Positions 1-6,477 of a DNA stretch of 36,381 nt are shown here, piece after piece; positions within the stretch are counted from its first letter, which is position 1, and every line of letters starts with the position of its first letter. Location of the stretch: the NCBI GenBank assembly GCA_021604625.1, contig BQJI01000005.1, positions 1 to 36,381 of the forward strand. Reading direction: 5' to 3'. This stretch comes from Hyphobacterium sp. GTDB lineage: Bacteria; Pseudomonadota; Alphaproteobacteria; Caulobacterales; Maricaulaceae. The notes under the pieces were generated by a model, which was not told the DNA's origin, searched no databases, and worked only from the letters and a program-made list of their open reading frames with translations. The translations under genes were made by a program, and so were the position numbers.

Positions 1-1
1 G

Positions 2-685
2 TTTTACAAGACGACCGCTGTCGAAGCAGCCGATAATGGTTGGACGGTCGAGCTGGATGGTCGCCGCATCCGCACACCGATGAAAAATGCACTTGTCGTG
101 CCGACAGAAAAATTGGCGCGCCTGATGGCCGATGAATGGGCCGGGCAGGGCGAACGGATCGACCCCATGACCATGCCGCTGACGCGACTGGCGCATGGTG
201 TGATTGATGCGACGTCTGCACACCGCGATGAAATCCTGTCGGAGATCGTCAAGTATGCCGGTACGGATTTGTTGCGCCATCGTGCAGAAGAATCCGCTCT
301 CGCCGATCTTCAGGCGGCCGCTTGGGACGATCATTTGCGCTGGGCAGAAACAGAATTGAATTCGCATTTGCCGGCGGTCATCGGGATCATGCCCGCAGAT
401 ACTTATCCACAGGCTCTTGACGCCTTGCGTGCGCGCGCAGCGAAATATGACGACTGGAAACTCACCGCCCTGATGCAAATGACGGCACTGACCACATCGG
501 CCGTGCTTGGCTTTGCTCTGATCGAGGGCCGGATCACGGCAGACGAGGCATTTGCCGCCAGCCGTATTGACGAAAATTATCAGATCGAGCAATGGGGTTT
601 CGATGCCGAGGCGGACAAGCGCGCCCGGCATCTGAAATCCGAATGTCTGGCAATCGGTGCGATGTTGGCGGCGTTGGCCTCCTAA
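2..685 (+). CDS. ATP12 family F1-ATPase assembly chaperone (5' partial)
   Basis: The frame is open from the window's left edge, so the true start lies upstream; the tracked ATG at 80 is internal. The first residues (FYKTTAV, then GWTVELDGRRIRTP) are the typical beginning of alphaproteobacterial and mitochondrial ATP12 proteins, which bind the F1 alpha subunit and assist ATP synthase assembly. The family's acidic/aromatic C-terminal half is present (LRWAETELN, then TSAVLGFAL and IDENYQIEQWG). About 227 codons are visible and the family is usually 230-260 residues, so only a short N-terminus is missing. It ends just before a palindromic repeat that separates it from pccB. Identification rests on remembered family motifs and is fairly secure. 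Confidence 0.85.
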   Translation, partial: FYKTTAVEAADNGWTVELDGRRIRTPMKNALVVPTEKLARLMADEWAGQGERIDPMTMPLTRLAHGVIDATSAHRDEILSEIVKYAGTDLLRHRAEESALADLQAAAWDDHLRWAETELNSHLPAVIGIMPADTYPQALDALRARAAKYDDWKLTALMQMTALTTSAVLGFALIEGRITADEAFAASRIDENYQIEQWGFDAEADKRARHLKSECLAIGAMLAALAS

Positions 686-690
686 CCCTC

Positions 691-804
691 CTTCGAGGCT
701 CTCCCGGACATTGTCCGGGATCGCACCTCAGGATGAGGTGTTTTGGAATTTCGGGCGCTAACCAACCTCATGCTGAGGTGCTTTTCGAAAGAAAAGCCTC
801 GAAG
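691..804. repeat. Palindromic intergenic repeat, alphaproteobacterial REP-like
   Basis: A 10-bp outer stem (cttcgaggct at 691-700, agcctcgaag at 795-804) is perfectly complementary. It encloses small hairpins: tcccggac/gtccggga, acctca-gga-tgaggt and acctca-tgc-tgaggt; cttttc-gaaa-gaaaag partly competes with the outer stem. The CCTCAGGATGAGG core is the kind found in interspersed palindromic elements of many alphaproteobacteria. It fills the gap between the ATP12 gene and pccB and could act as a transcript 3' end or processing element. There is no T tract, so it is not a classical intrinsic terminator. Copy number elsewhere cannot be seen here. Confidence 0.75.
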
Positions 805-895
805 CACGCAAGGCCAGAACCGCCCCAATAAATTGCCCTTCCCATCCGGACAGTGCTAACTGACGATCAGACGAAACACGCCAAGAGGGGCATCC

Positions 896-2428
896 ATGCA
901 GGACATTCTTGAAGAGCTGGAAAACCGGCGCGAGCGCGCGCGTCAGGGTGGCGGCAAAGCCCGGATCGAAAAGCAGCACGAGAAGGGAAAATTGTCCGCG
1001 CGCGAGCGAATCGAATTGCTGCTGGACGAAGGCTCGTTCGAAGAATGGGACATGTTTGTCGAACATCGCTGCAGTGATTTCGGCATGGACGACAAGAAAA
1101 TCCCGGGCGATGGGGTCGTCACCGGTCACGGCACGATTAATGGCCGTCTAGTTTATCTCTTTTCCAAGGATTTCACGGTTTTCGGCGGATCACTGTCATC
1201 GACGCATGCCGAGAAAATCGTCAAAATTCAGAAAGCTGCCCTGCAAAACGGTGCGCCGGTGATCGGTATTTTCGATGCCGGTGGCGCCCGTATCCAGGAG
1301 GGCGTGGCATCGCTCGCCGGCTATGCCGATATCTTCCTGCAGAACACGCTGGCGTCGGGTGTGGTGCCGCAAATTTCCGTCATCATGGGCCCGTGCGCCG
1401 GCGGGGATGTCTATTCTCCGGCGATCACCGATTTCATCTTCATGGTGCGTGATACCTCCTACATGTATGTGACCGGGCCGGACGTCGTGAAAACCGTCAC
1501 CAATGAGGAAGTGAGCCACGAGGATCTTGGCGGGGCTTCGGTTCACGCGAAGAAATCCGGCGTTGCCGATGGTGCCTTCAACAATGATCTCGAAGCCCTC
1601 GTCCAGATGCGTCGACTGATCGATTTTCTGCCGCTGTCCAACCGCGAAAAACCGCCGACGCGCCCCTCCTATGACCGGGCGGACCGGTCAGAGCCCAGCC
1701 TTGATACGCTGGTGCCGCCGAACCCGAACAAGCCTTACGACATTGTCGAACTGATCGAGAAAACCGCCGATGAAGGCGATTTTTTCGAGATCGCGCCGGA
1801 CTATGGCAAGAATATCGTCATTGGTTTTGGTCGTCTGGACGGCCAGCCGGTCGGCTTTGTCGCCAATCAGCCGATGAGCCTTGCCGGGGTTCTGGATATT
1901 GATGCGAGCCGCAAGGGCGCGCGTTTTGTGCGCTTCTGCGATGCCTTCAACATTCCGATCGTGACTTTCGTGGACGTGCCCGGCTTCCTGCCTGGCACCA
2001 AGCAGGAATATGGCGGGCTGATCAAACATGGCGCGAAATTGCTCTTTGCCTATGCCGAAGCCACTGTGCCGAAACTGACGGTGATTACCCGCAAGGCCTA
2101 TGGCGGGGCGTATGATGTGATGAGTTCGAAACATCTGCGCGGCGACGTCAATTATGCCTGGCCGACGGCGGAAATTGCGGTGATGGGGGCCAAGGGCGCG
2201 GCGGAAATTATTCACCGGGCGGATCTGGGCGATGCGGACAAAATGGCGGAGCATGTGAAGGAATATGAGGACCGCTTCGCCAATCCGTTTGTGGCGGCCG
2301 GGCGCGGCTATATCGATGATGTTATCCAGCCGCGCAATACGCGCCGCCGCCTGATCAAGGCGTTACGAACGCTGAAGAACAAGAAGGTCGAAAACCCCTG
2401 GAAGAAACACGATAATATTCCGCTTTAA
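896..2428 (+). CDS. pccB: Propionyl-CoA carboxylase beta subunit (carboxyltransferase)
   Basis: This 510-residue biotin-dependent carboxyltransferase moves CO2 from carboxybiotin to propionyl-CoA, giving methylmalonyl-CoA from odd-chain fatty acids, isoleucine and valine. The N-terminal half carries [13 protein letters not shown] and [13 protein letters not shown]. The C-terminal half carries [15 protein letters not shown] and [17 protein letters not shown]. Asp407 in AYGGAYD sits where actinobacterial PccB has its specificity Asp422, which favours propionyl-CoA over longer acyl groups. Length and the close NNPW-type ending fit PccB rather than the methylcrotonyl enzyme, which is present separately at 23953. 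The ATG at 896 follows an agaggggc Shine-Dalgarno. Its partner pccA lies 4 kb downstream, not adjacent. Confidence 0.95.
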   Translation: MQDILEELENRRERARQGGGKARIEKQHEKGKLSARERIELLLDEGSFEEWDMFVEHRCSDFGMDDKKIPGDGVVTGHGTINGRLVYLFSKDFTVFGGSLSSTHAEKIVKIQKAALQNGAPVIGIFDAGGARIQEGVASLAGYADIFLQNTLASGVVPQISVIMGPCAGGDVYSPAITDFIFMVRDTSYMYVTGPDVVKTVTNEEVSHEDLGGASVHAKKSGVADGAFNNDLEALVQMRRLIDFLPLSNREKPPTRPSYDRADRSEPSLDTLVPPNPNKPYDIVELIEKTADEGDFFEIAPDYGKNIVIGFGRLDGQPVGFVANQPMSLAGVLDIDASRKGARFVRFCDAFNIPIVTFVDVPGFLPGTKQEYGGLIKHGAKLLFAYAEATVPKLTVITRKAYGGAYDVMSSKHLRGDVNYAWPTAEIAVMGAKGAAEIIHRADLGDADKMAEHVKEYEDRFANPFVAAGRGYIDDVIQPRNTRRRLIKALRTLKNKKVENPWKKHDNIPL

Positions 2429-2431
2429 AGG

Positions 2432-2698
2432 CTAGTAGTGCTTCCGACACTGGATGATCTGGATGCGTTGAGCCGCACCATTACCGACGACCCGATAAAC
2501 GAGGCGGTGTTCGCGGTCGATGCGGCGCGACCACCAGCCGGACAACTCACCCTTCAGTGGTTCGGGCTTGCCTATGCCGTCGAAGGGCGAGCGGCGGGTA
2601 TCTTCAATGATCTGGAGGATGCGTTTCAGCAGACGCGGTTCGCGTTTGGCGAACCATGTAAGGTCTTCCAGCGCCGACGACTGCAATTCGACATTCAT
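2432..2698 (-). CDS. yoeB: YoeB/Txe family mRNA interferase toxin
   Basis: This 88-residue protein matches the YoeB toxin, a ribosome-dependent endoribonuclease of the RelE fold. Family landmarks are clear: KPEPLKGELSGWWSRRI, then EHRLVY, and the C-terminal RKHY with the His-Tyr pair required for cleavage. The Glu in KPEPLK and the Arg in HRLVY correspond to E. coli YoeB E46 and R65, so the toxin looks intact. Its ATG overlaps the antitoxin TGA (ATGA), which couples translation and places the toxin second, the usual yefM-yoeB order. It ends three bases from the pccB stop in convergent orientation. Confidence 0.93.
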   Translation of the reverse strand: MNVELQSSALEDLTWFAKREPRLLKRILQIIEDTRRSPFDGIGKPEPLKGELSGWWSRRIDREHRLVYRVVGNGAAQRIQIIQCRKHY

Positions 2699-3009
2699 GC
2701 CTGATCGTTGAGAAATTTTGCCGGATCTTCGGCAAAAGCCACCATTTTTTCGTCATCCAGCATCAGGCCTTCTGAATCACTATTTGCGTCTTCGATTGCC
2801 GCTCGCAAGCGTTTGGCATTCGCCGGTGAGTCAAGGAGATGCAATGTTTCCTGAATGCTGGCCCATTCAGACAGTGAGACCATAACGACAGGCTCTCCGC
2901 CGCGCCGGGTTATGATGGCGGGCGTAGAATCCGCAGTGACGTGCTCGATCAAATTCTTGAGATTGGCTCGCGCCTCACTCACAGACAGTATGTTTTGATG
3001 CTTGGTCAT
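2695..3009 (-). CDS. yefM: YefM/Phd family antitoxin
   Basis: This 104-residue protein begins with the Phd/YefM DNA-binding and dimerisation fold (ILSVSEARANLKNLIEHV, then ITRRGGEPVVMVSLSEW) and ends in an acidic tail (LMLDDEKMVAFAEDP) of the type that wraps the toxin. It should neutralise the YoeB encoded just downstream and repress its own promoter. It is slightly longer than the usual 80-90 residues. The ATG at 3009 lacks a Shine-Dalgarno and lies 6 nt after a good -10 box, suggesting a leaderless transcript. An operator with two TGTACA-type hexamers covers the promoter. The upstream desaturase ends only 35 bp away on the same strand. Confidence 0.93.
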   Translation of the reverse strand: MTKHQNILSVSEARANLKNLIEHVTADSTPAIITRRGGEPVVMVSLSEWASIQETLHLLDSPANAKRLRAAIEDANSDSEGLMLDDEKMVAFAEDPAKFLNDQA

Positions 3010-3015
3010 GCTTCA

Positions 3016-3044
3016 ATTGTACAACAAAACGTACAGAAAGGCAA
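3016..3044 (-). promoter_or_regulatory. Predicted yefM-yoeB promoter, probably leaderless
   Basis: On the reverse strand, TTGCCT (3044-3039) and TACAAT (3021-3016) are separated by exactly 17 nt. The last base of the -10 is six nt before the yefM ATG, which would put the transcription start on or next to the A of ATG. No Shine-Dalgarno is present. The pair fits in the 35-bp gap behind the desaturase stop, so the toxin-antitoxin unit has its own promoter. Confidence 0.6.
3018..3035. promoter_or_regulatory. Predicted YefM-YoeB operator (paired TGTACA-type hexamers)
   Basis: A perfect TGTACA (3018-3023) and a one-mismatch CGTACA (3030-3035) lie 12 bp apart centre to centre, overlapping the predicted -10 and spacer. 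The E. coli yefM operator has long and short repeats with TGTACA cores at the same 12-bp spacing. Position and spacing together make autoregulation by the YefM-YoeB complex very likely. Confidence 0.7.
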
Positions 3045-3929
3045 TCAAGCAGCCCGCACTGCTTTCCTTATCACCGTTCCATACCCCGGGCTTACGCAAT
3101 CGAAGCCGTCGAAATAGCCCCTGCTGGCCAGCGTGCGGTGCAGGCGGGGCAGGTGATAGGGCGGGACGGCGGCGAAGATGTGATGTTCCAGATGATAATG
3201 AACGTGGTTGGGCGCAACGGTCAGGCGTTCGAGCCAGTTGGCTTTCGTCGTGTGGGTATTGCGCCGGGGTTCGGGATCATAGCGATCGAGCGCGACGCCA
3301 TGTTCGCCGATATTGCGCAAGCGCATGATCGCCGGAAAGACGAAGATACGCGCCGCCCACCAGAGTGAAATCGCCCAGACCGCGCCAGCGAGCCAAAGCG
3401 CCGCGATCATCACCGCCTGAAAGACGAGGAAGGGGAGTTTTCCGGCGAAAGTCGCACCTTTCCATGAAAAGGCGAGCTCTTTCATGAATGTCTGACCAGT
3501 GAAATCGCGCAAGAATTTTCGGCGCAGACTGTCTTTGGTGACGGGGTAGCCTTCGACCAGAACGTGGTCGGGATCATCCGGCGTGCCGGCATATTTGTGG
3601 TGTTTCAGGTGATAGTCGCGATAGGCGAGGAAAGGGGCGTCAATCGCCGCGCCGCCGATCCATTTGCCCACGACTTCATTCATCCAGCCGGTGCGGAAGA
3701 GCGATTTGTGCGCGCAATCATGCATGACGATGGCAAAGGCGAGCTGCCGCCCGGCCAGCAGCGCGATGGAAACCGGGATCAGCCACACGGAGATGATCGA
3801 CAGTGCAAAGGCGATGGCGACCAGCGCGAAATCGCCCGTCAACATAAGCAAGCCGCGCCAGTTCGATGGTTTCGACAGCGTGCGCAATTCCTCGCGGGAG
3901 AGGGCATCGGAAATCGTGATTGTGGCCAT
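3045..3929 (-). CDS. Membrane fatty acid desaturase
   Basis: This 294-residue integral membrane desaturase has the three histidine boxes of the non-haem di-iron family: HDCAH near residue 70, HLKHH near 107, and HYHLEHH near 245. Four hydrophobic stretches flank them (around 28-60 and 165-195). The family introduces double bonds into acyl chains or hydroxylates lipid or carotenoid substrates; the actual substrate is not evident. The spacing of boxes resembles the bacterial desaturase group that includes sphingolipid- and acyl-lipid-type enzymes. The ATG at 3929 has no Shine-Dalgarno and sits six nt from a candidate -10. The gene is divergent from the beta-propeller gene and is followed by yefM-yoeB. 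Confidence 0.9.
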   Translation of the reverse strand: MATITISDALSREELRTLSKPSNWRGLLMLTGDFALVAIAFALSIISVWLIPVSIALLAGRQLAFAIVMHDCAHKSLFRTGWMNEVVGKWIGGAAIDAPFLAYRDYHLKHHKYAGTPDDPDHVLVEGYPVTKDSLRRKFLRDFTGQTFMKELAFSWKGATFAGKLPFLVFQAVMIAALWLAGAVWAISLWWAARIFVFPAIMRLRNIGEHGVALDRYDPEPRRNTHTTKANWLERLTVAPNHVHYHLEHHIFAAVPPYHLPRLHRTLASRGYFDGFDCVSPGYGTVIRKAVRAA

Positions 3930-3935
3930 GTGACG

Positions 3936-3963
3936 AATTTACACCGCGTCGGCGTGATCGCAA
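3936..3963 (-). promoter_or_regulatory. Candidate leaderless promoter of the desaturase
   Basis: On the reverse strand, TTGCGA and TAAATT are spaced 16 nt apart, and six nt separate the -10 from the ATG at 3929. No ribosome binding site precedes that ATG. The arrangement mirrors the yefM promoter downstream. The -10 matches consensus at four of six positions, so this is only a candidate. Confidence 0.4.
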
Positions 3964-3973
3964 AGCCGTGATC

Positions 3974-4001
3974 TGCCCGCCTCTTGTAAATCGTGCGGGC
4001 A
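3974..4001. promoter_or_regulatory. Inverted repeat between divergent genes
   Basis: Perfect 7-bp arms TGCCCGC (3974-3980) and GCGGGCA (3995-4001), 21 bp centre to centre, lie in the 112-bp divergent region between the desaturase and the beta-propeller gene. Spacing of two helical turns suits a dimeric regulator. It could equally be an RNA hairpin in the leader of the rightward gene. No regulator is identified. Confidence 0.35.
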
Positions 4002-4041
4002 ATCAACATTTCGAATTCAGACATTGACGGGGAGTATCAAG

Positions 4042-5001
4042 ATGAAACTGACCTATGCAGGCCTTGCGGCCATTCTTGCGGCGACCGGCGCTATTGCGGA
4101 TGACCAGATTGTGGTCGTCAACAAGGGCGATGACACCATCTCCATTCTGGACGCCGCCAGCTATGAGGCGGCCGGCCAGGTGTCCGTCGGTGCCAATCCG
4201 CATGAAGTCTATGTCTCCCCGGATGGGCGAACCGCCTATGTGTCGGATTATGGCGGGGCTCAAGGCACGACGATATCGGTCGTGGATCTGAACAGCGCCG
4301 TGCGCACCGATGTCTGGGATCTTGGCAGCAATCGCGGCCCTCATGGTGTCTGGGTATCACCCGATGGCGAACATGTCTGGGCGACGACCGAGACCAGCGG
4401 CACGGTTATAGAAATGTCGAGCGAAACCGGGGAAATCACCCATGTCTGGGAGACCGGACAGCGCGTATCGCACCAGCTTGTGCCGACGCCAGACGGGGCA
4501 AAACTCTATATTGCCAATATCGGGTCGGGATCCGTCACGGTAATTAACCGGACCACAGGTGATGTGACGACGCTGCCAACCGGTGCCGGCGCTGAAGGCA
4601 TTGATGTTTCGCCGGATGGCCGCGAAGTCTGGGTGACCAATCGCGCCGCGAATACGATTTCAGTCATTGATGTGGCCACAGATACGGTGCTTGAGACGTT
4701 TTCCTCTGGCGGCACATTGCCAATCCGGGCGAAATTCACACCGGACGGGTCTGAAGTCTGGATTTCCAACGGCACGTCCAATCAGGTCGCCGTGTTTCAT
4801 GCTGAAAGCCGTGAATTGCGCGCGACAATCGATGTCGGTGCCATTCCCATCGGATTATTGATGTCGCCAGACGGCGACCGGGTTTTTATAGCCAACACGC
4901 AGGATGATCTGATCACGGTGATTGATACGGAATCGCGCGTTGTGATCGATCAGATTTCAACCGGCGATGAGCCGGACGGATTGGCCTGGGCTAATCGCTA
5001 G
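4042..5001 (+). CDS. Secreted YVTN/YncE-type beta-propeller protein
   Basis: This 319-residue protein starts with a Sec signal peptide (MKLTYAGLAAILAATGAIA, cleavage near residue 19) followed by a repeated blade motif of about 42 residues. Seven-blade YVTN propellers carry repeated SPDG / VWVTN / ISVID elements; here there are at least six (VSPDGRTAYVSDYGG, VSPDGREVWVTN, TPDGSEVWISN, MSPDGDRVFIAN). YncE-like proteins are periplasmic and some bind DNA or partner proteins; no enzyme activity can be assigned. The ATG at 4042 is preferred over the tracked TTG at 4024 because ggggag lies correctly upstream and the signal peptide begins there. It converges on the next gene with a 4-bp overlap. Confidence 0.88.
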   Translation: MKLTYAGLAAILAATGAIADDQIVVVNKGDDTISILDAASYEAAGQVSVGANPHEVYVSPDGRTAYVSDYGGAQGTTISVVDLNSAVRTDVWDLGSNRGPHGVWVSPDGEHVWATTETSGTVIEMSSETGEITHVWETGQRVSHQLVPTPDGAKLYIANIGSGSVTVINRTTGDVTTLPTGAGAEGIDVSPDGREVWVTNRAANTISVIDVATDTVLETFSSGGTLPIRAKFTPDGSEVWISNGTSNQVAVFHAESRELRATIDVGAIPIGLLMSPDGDRVFIANTQDDLITVIDTESRVVIDQISTGDEPDGLAWANR

Positions 5002-5873
5002 GGTTCGACTGATGTTGGTGTGTCATTCTTGTCATCATCGGCAATAATGACGTTTCGACCGGCAATGCTTGCGGCCAGGACCGACCAGATAGCAAGATTT
5101 CCCGCGAGGGAGTCCTGTCCTCCCAGAAGACTCGCCAATCCGCCCAGCAGGATCAAAACCATACCGGCCCGAATGCGTCGTCGGTCGCAGGGCGTTTGCT
5201 GCACATCCATCACCGAACGCAGATCCGGCAGGTTCCAGATTGCGCCGCCGACCATGATGGTGATCACAATCACGGTGACGACCCAACCGCGCACCAGGCT
5301 GTCGGTCACGGACAAGGCAATTCCGTCGCCGGTGAAAAAAGCTTGCGCGCCGATGATGATCAGAGCCGGAATGGCGAGGCGCTGGGGCAAATTGCTGTGT
5401 TCCTGCGTCTCGTCAAAAACTAGCGCGATCACAGAAATGAACGGCATCCACCAGGCACCGTCGACCAGCACCGCGCCGAGGTTCAGCGAGACCAGCGTGA
5501 TGATATCGCCGACTCTTGCTTGCGGACCAACGGTTCGATTTGCCAGTCGTACCGCGAATAACAAAGCGCCGATCGTCAACAAATCAAAGCCGTAACCAAG
5601 CGCCGCAAGCATGACCGACAATGCCATTGCAATGAAGGCAGTGGCATTGTGGTCGGGGTCCATTTCACGACCGAGCGCCCATGTCAGGAAAGCCGTGAGC
5701 GCACCGAAAAGACCGATATGAGCCGCAAGCGCTATTCCATTTTCGTTGATCAGATTCCAGCCGAACAGCGCTATTGCTATGACCGGCAAAAGGATGATGA
5801 CCGCAAAATTCGTCGGGCATTTTGGTTCGACCGGACGGGCGAGGGCGGAAAATTTGTGAATCGGATGGCTCAT
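4998..5873 (-). CDS. Multi-pass membrane protein, function unknown
   Basis: This 291-residue protein is strongly hydrophobic, with roughly nine predicted membrane segments (for example NFAVIILLPVIAIALFGW, WVVTVIVITIMVGGAIW and AGMVLILLGGLASLLGG) and a short acidic tail ending DDDKNDTPTSVEP. I do not recognise the family with confidence. The tracked start at 5981 would extend into the divergent channel gene's leader; the ATG at 5873 has a good gggaaga Shine-Dalgarno and begins MSHPIHKF, so I use it. It is divergently transcribed from the channel-like gene with a 58-bp shared upstream region, so common regulation is possible. Confidence 0.75.
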   Translation of the reverse strand: MSHPIHKFSALARPVEPKCPTNFAVIILLPVIAIALFGWNLINENGIALAAHIGLFGALTAFLTWALGREMDPDHNATAFIAMALSVMLAALGYGFDLLTIGALLFAVRLANRTVGPQARVGDIITLVSLNLGAVLVDGAWWMPFISVIALVFDETQEHSNLPQRLAIPALIIIGAQAFFTGDGIALSVTDSLVRGWVVTVIVITIMVGGAIWNLPDLRSVMDVQQTPCDRRRIRAGMVLILLGGLASLLGGQDSLAGNLAIWSVLAASIAGRNVIIADDDKNDTPTSVEP

Positions 5874-5931
5874 CTGTCTTCCCTGAGTGAAGTGGCAACT
5901 TATCGCTATCGACCCTGATGGGAAGCGGGGT

Positions 5932-6399
5932 ATGCTGCGATCCATGCTGGAATCACTGTTCGTCGCTGCCATCCTCATCACACTGACTGTGATTATTCAC
6001 ATGGTTGGTCTGGTTACGTTGATGGGATTCCTGCGGGCGCGATCATCGCGATTGCGACCGTTTCATTCAAGTTTTCGCCAAGGGGCGTTCATCGTGCTGA
6101 TCGTGCTTGGGTTGGTGGTGATCCATTTCCTTGAAATTCTTGTATATGCCGGCGCCTATCGCCTGATCGGCCTTTTCGAATTCATGGATGCTGCCCTCTA
6201 TTATTCGACATCAGCCTTCACTACGCTCGGTTTTGGCGATGTCGAGATCAACAGTCACTGGCGGCTTCTGGGCGCAATGGAAGGGTTGAACGGTTTTCTG
6301 TTGATCGGTTGGTCGACGGCTTTCATGATTTCGGTTATCGGACGCATGCGCACGATGGAAACGGACTGGCTGGACCAATTGAGGAACAGTCCCGACTAG
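5932..6399 (+). CDS. Two-helix potassium channel-like protein
   Basis: This 155-residue protein has an N-terminal membrane helix (LFVAAILITLTVIIHMVGLV), a second at FIVLIVLGLVVIHFLEI, a re-entrant pore loop with TTLGFGD (residues about 98-104), and a final helix (GLNGFLLIGWSTAFMISVI). TTLGFGD is a recognisable variant of the K+ selectivity filter TVGYGD; GFGD filters do occur in functional channels. No RCK or cyclic-nucleotide domain follows, so it is a minimal pore. Start choice is between ATGs at 5932 (ggaag six nt upstream) and 5944; the tracked 5887 start lacks a ribosome binding site. Cation selectivity cannot be judged from sequence alone. Confidence 0.78.
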   Translation: MLRSMLESLFVAAILITLTVIIHMVGLVTLMGFLRARSSRLRPFHSSFRQGAFIVLIVLGLVVIHFLEILVYAGAYRLIGLFEFMDAALYYSTSAFTTLGFGDVEINSHWRLLGAMEGLNGFLLIGWSTAFMISVIGRMRTMETDWLDQLRNSPD

Positions 6400-6407
6400 C
6401 CTGCTTA

Positions 6408-6420
6408 CTTGCCCCGCAAG
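6408..6420. promoter_or_regulatory. CTTGC-CCC-GCAAG palindrome upstream of pccA
   Basis: A perfect 5-bp-arm palindrome with a 3-bp spacer lies 58 bp before the pccA start, immediately followed by a second GGCAAG copy that can also pair with the first arm. Short-chain acyl-CoA regulators of the PccR/RamB type recognise TTTGC-GCAAA-like sites, so this is a plausible but unproven operator. Confidence 0.3.
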
Positions 6421-6477
6421 CGGCAAGCGCGGTAAACGGTTGGGAACCTTTCATCCGGGGCGAAGAAAAGGGCCTTC

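Noticed and set aside
832-895. PccR-type TTTGCAAA site before pccB
   Set aside because: Only an isolated TTGCCC is present; no palindromic copy.
2438-2704. 88-residue forward ORF opposite yoeB
   Set aside because: Exact antisense of a well-supported toxin gene, no ribosome binding site, no recognisable motif.
5020-5595. 191-residue forward ORF opposite the multi-pass membrane protein
   Set aside because: Shadow ORF; its Ser/Thr/Arg-rich composition is the complement of hydrophobic codons, while the reverse strand has proper helices and a good start.
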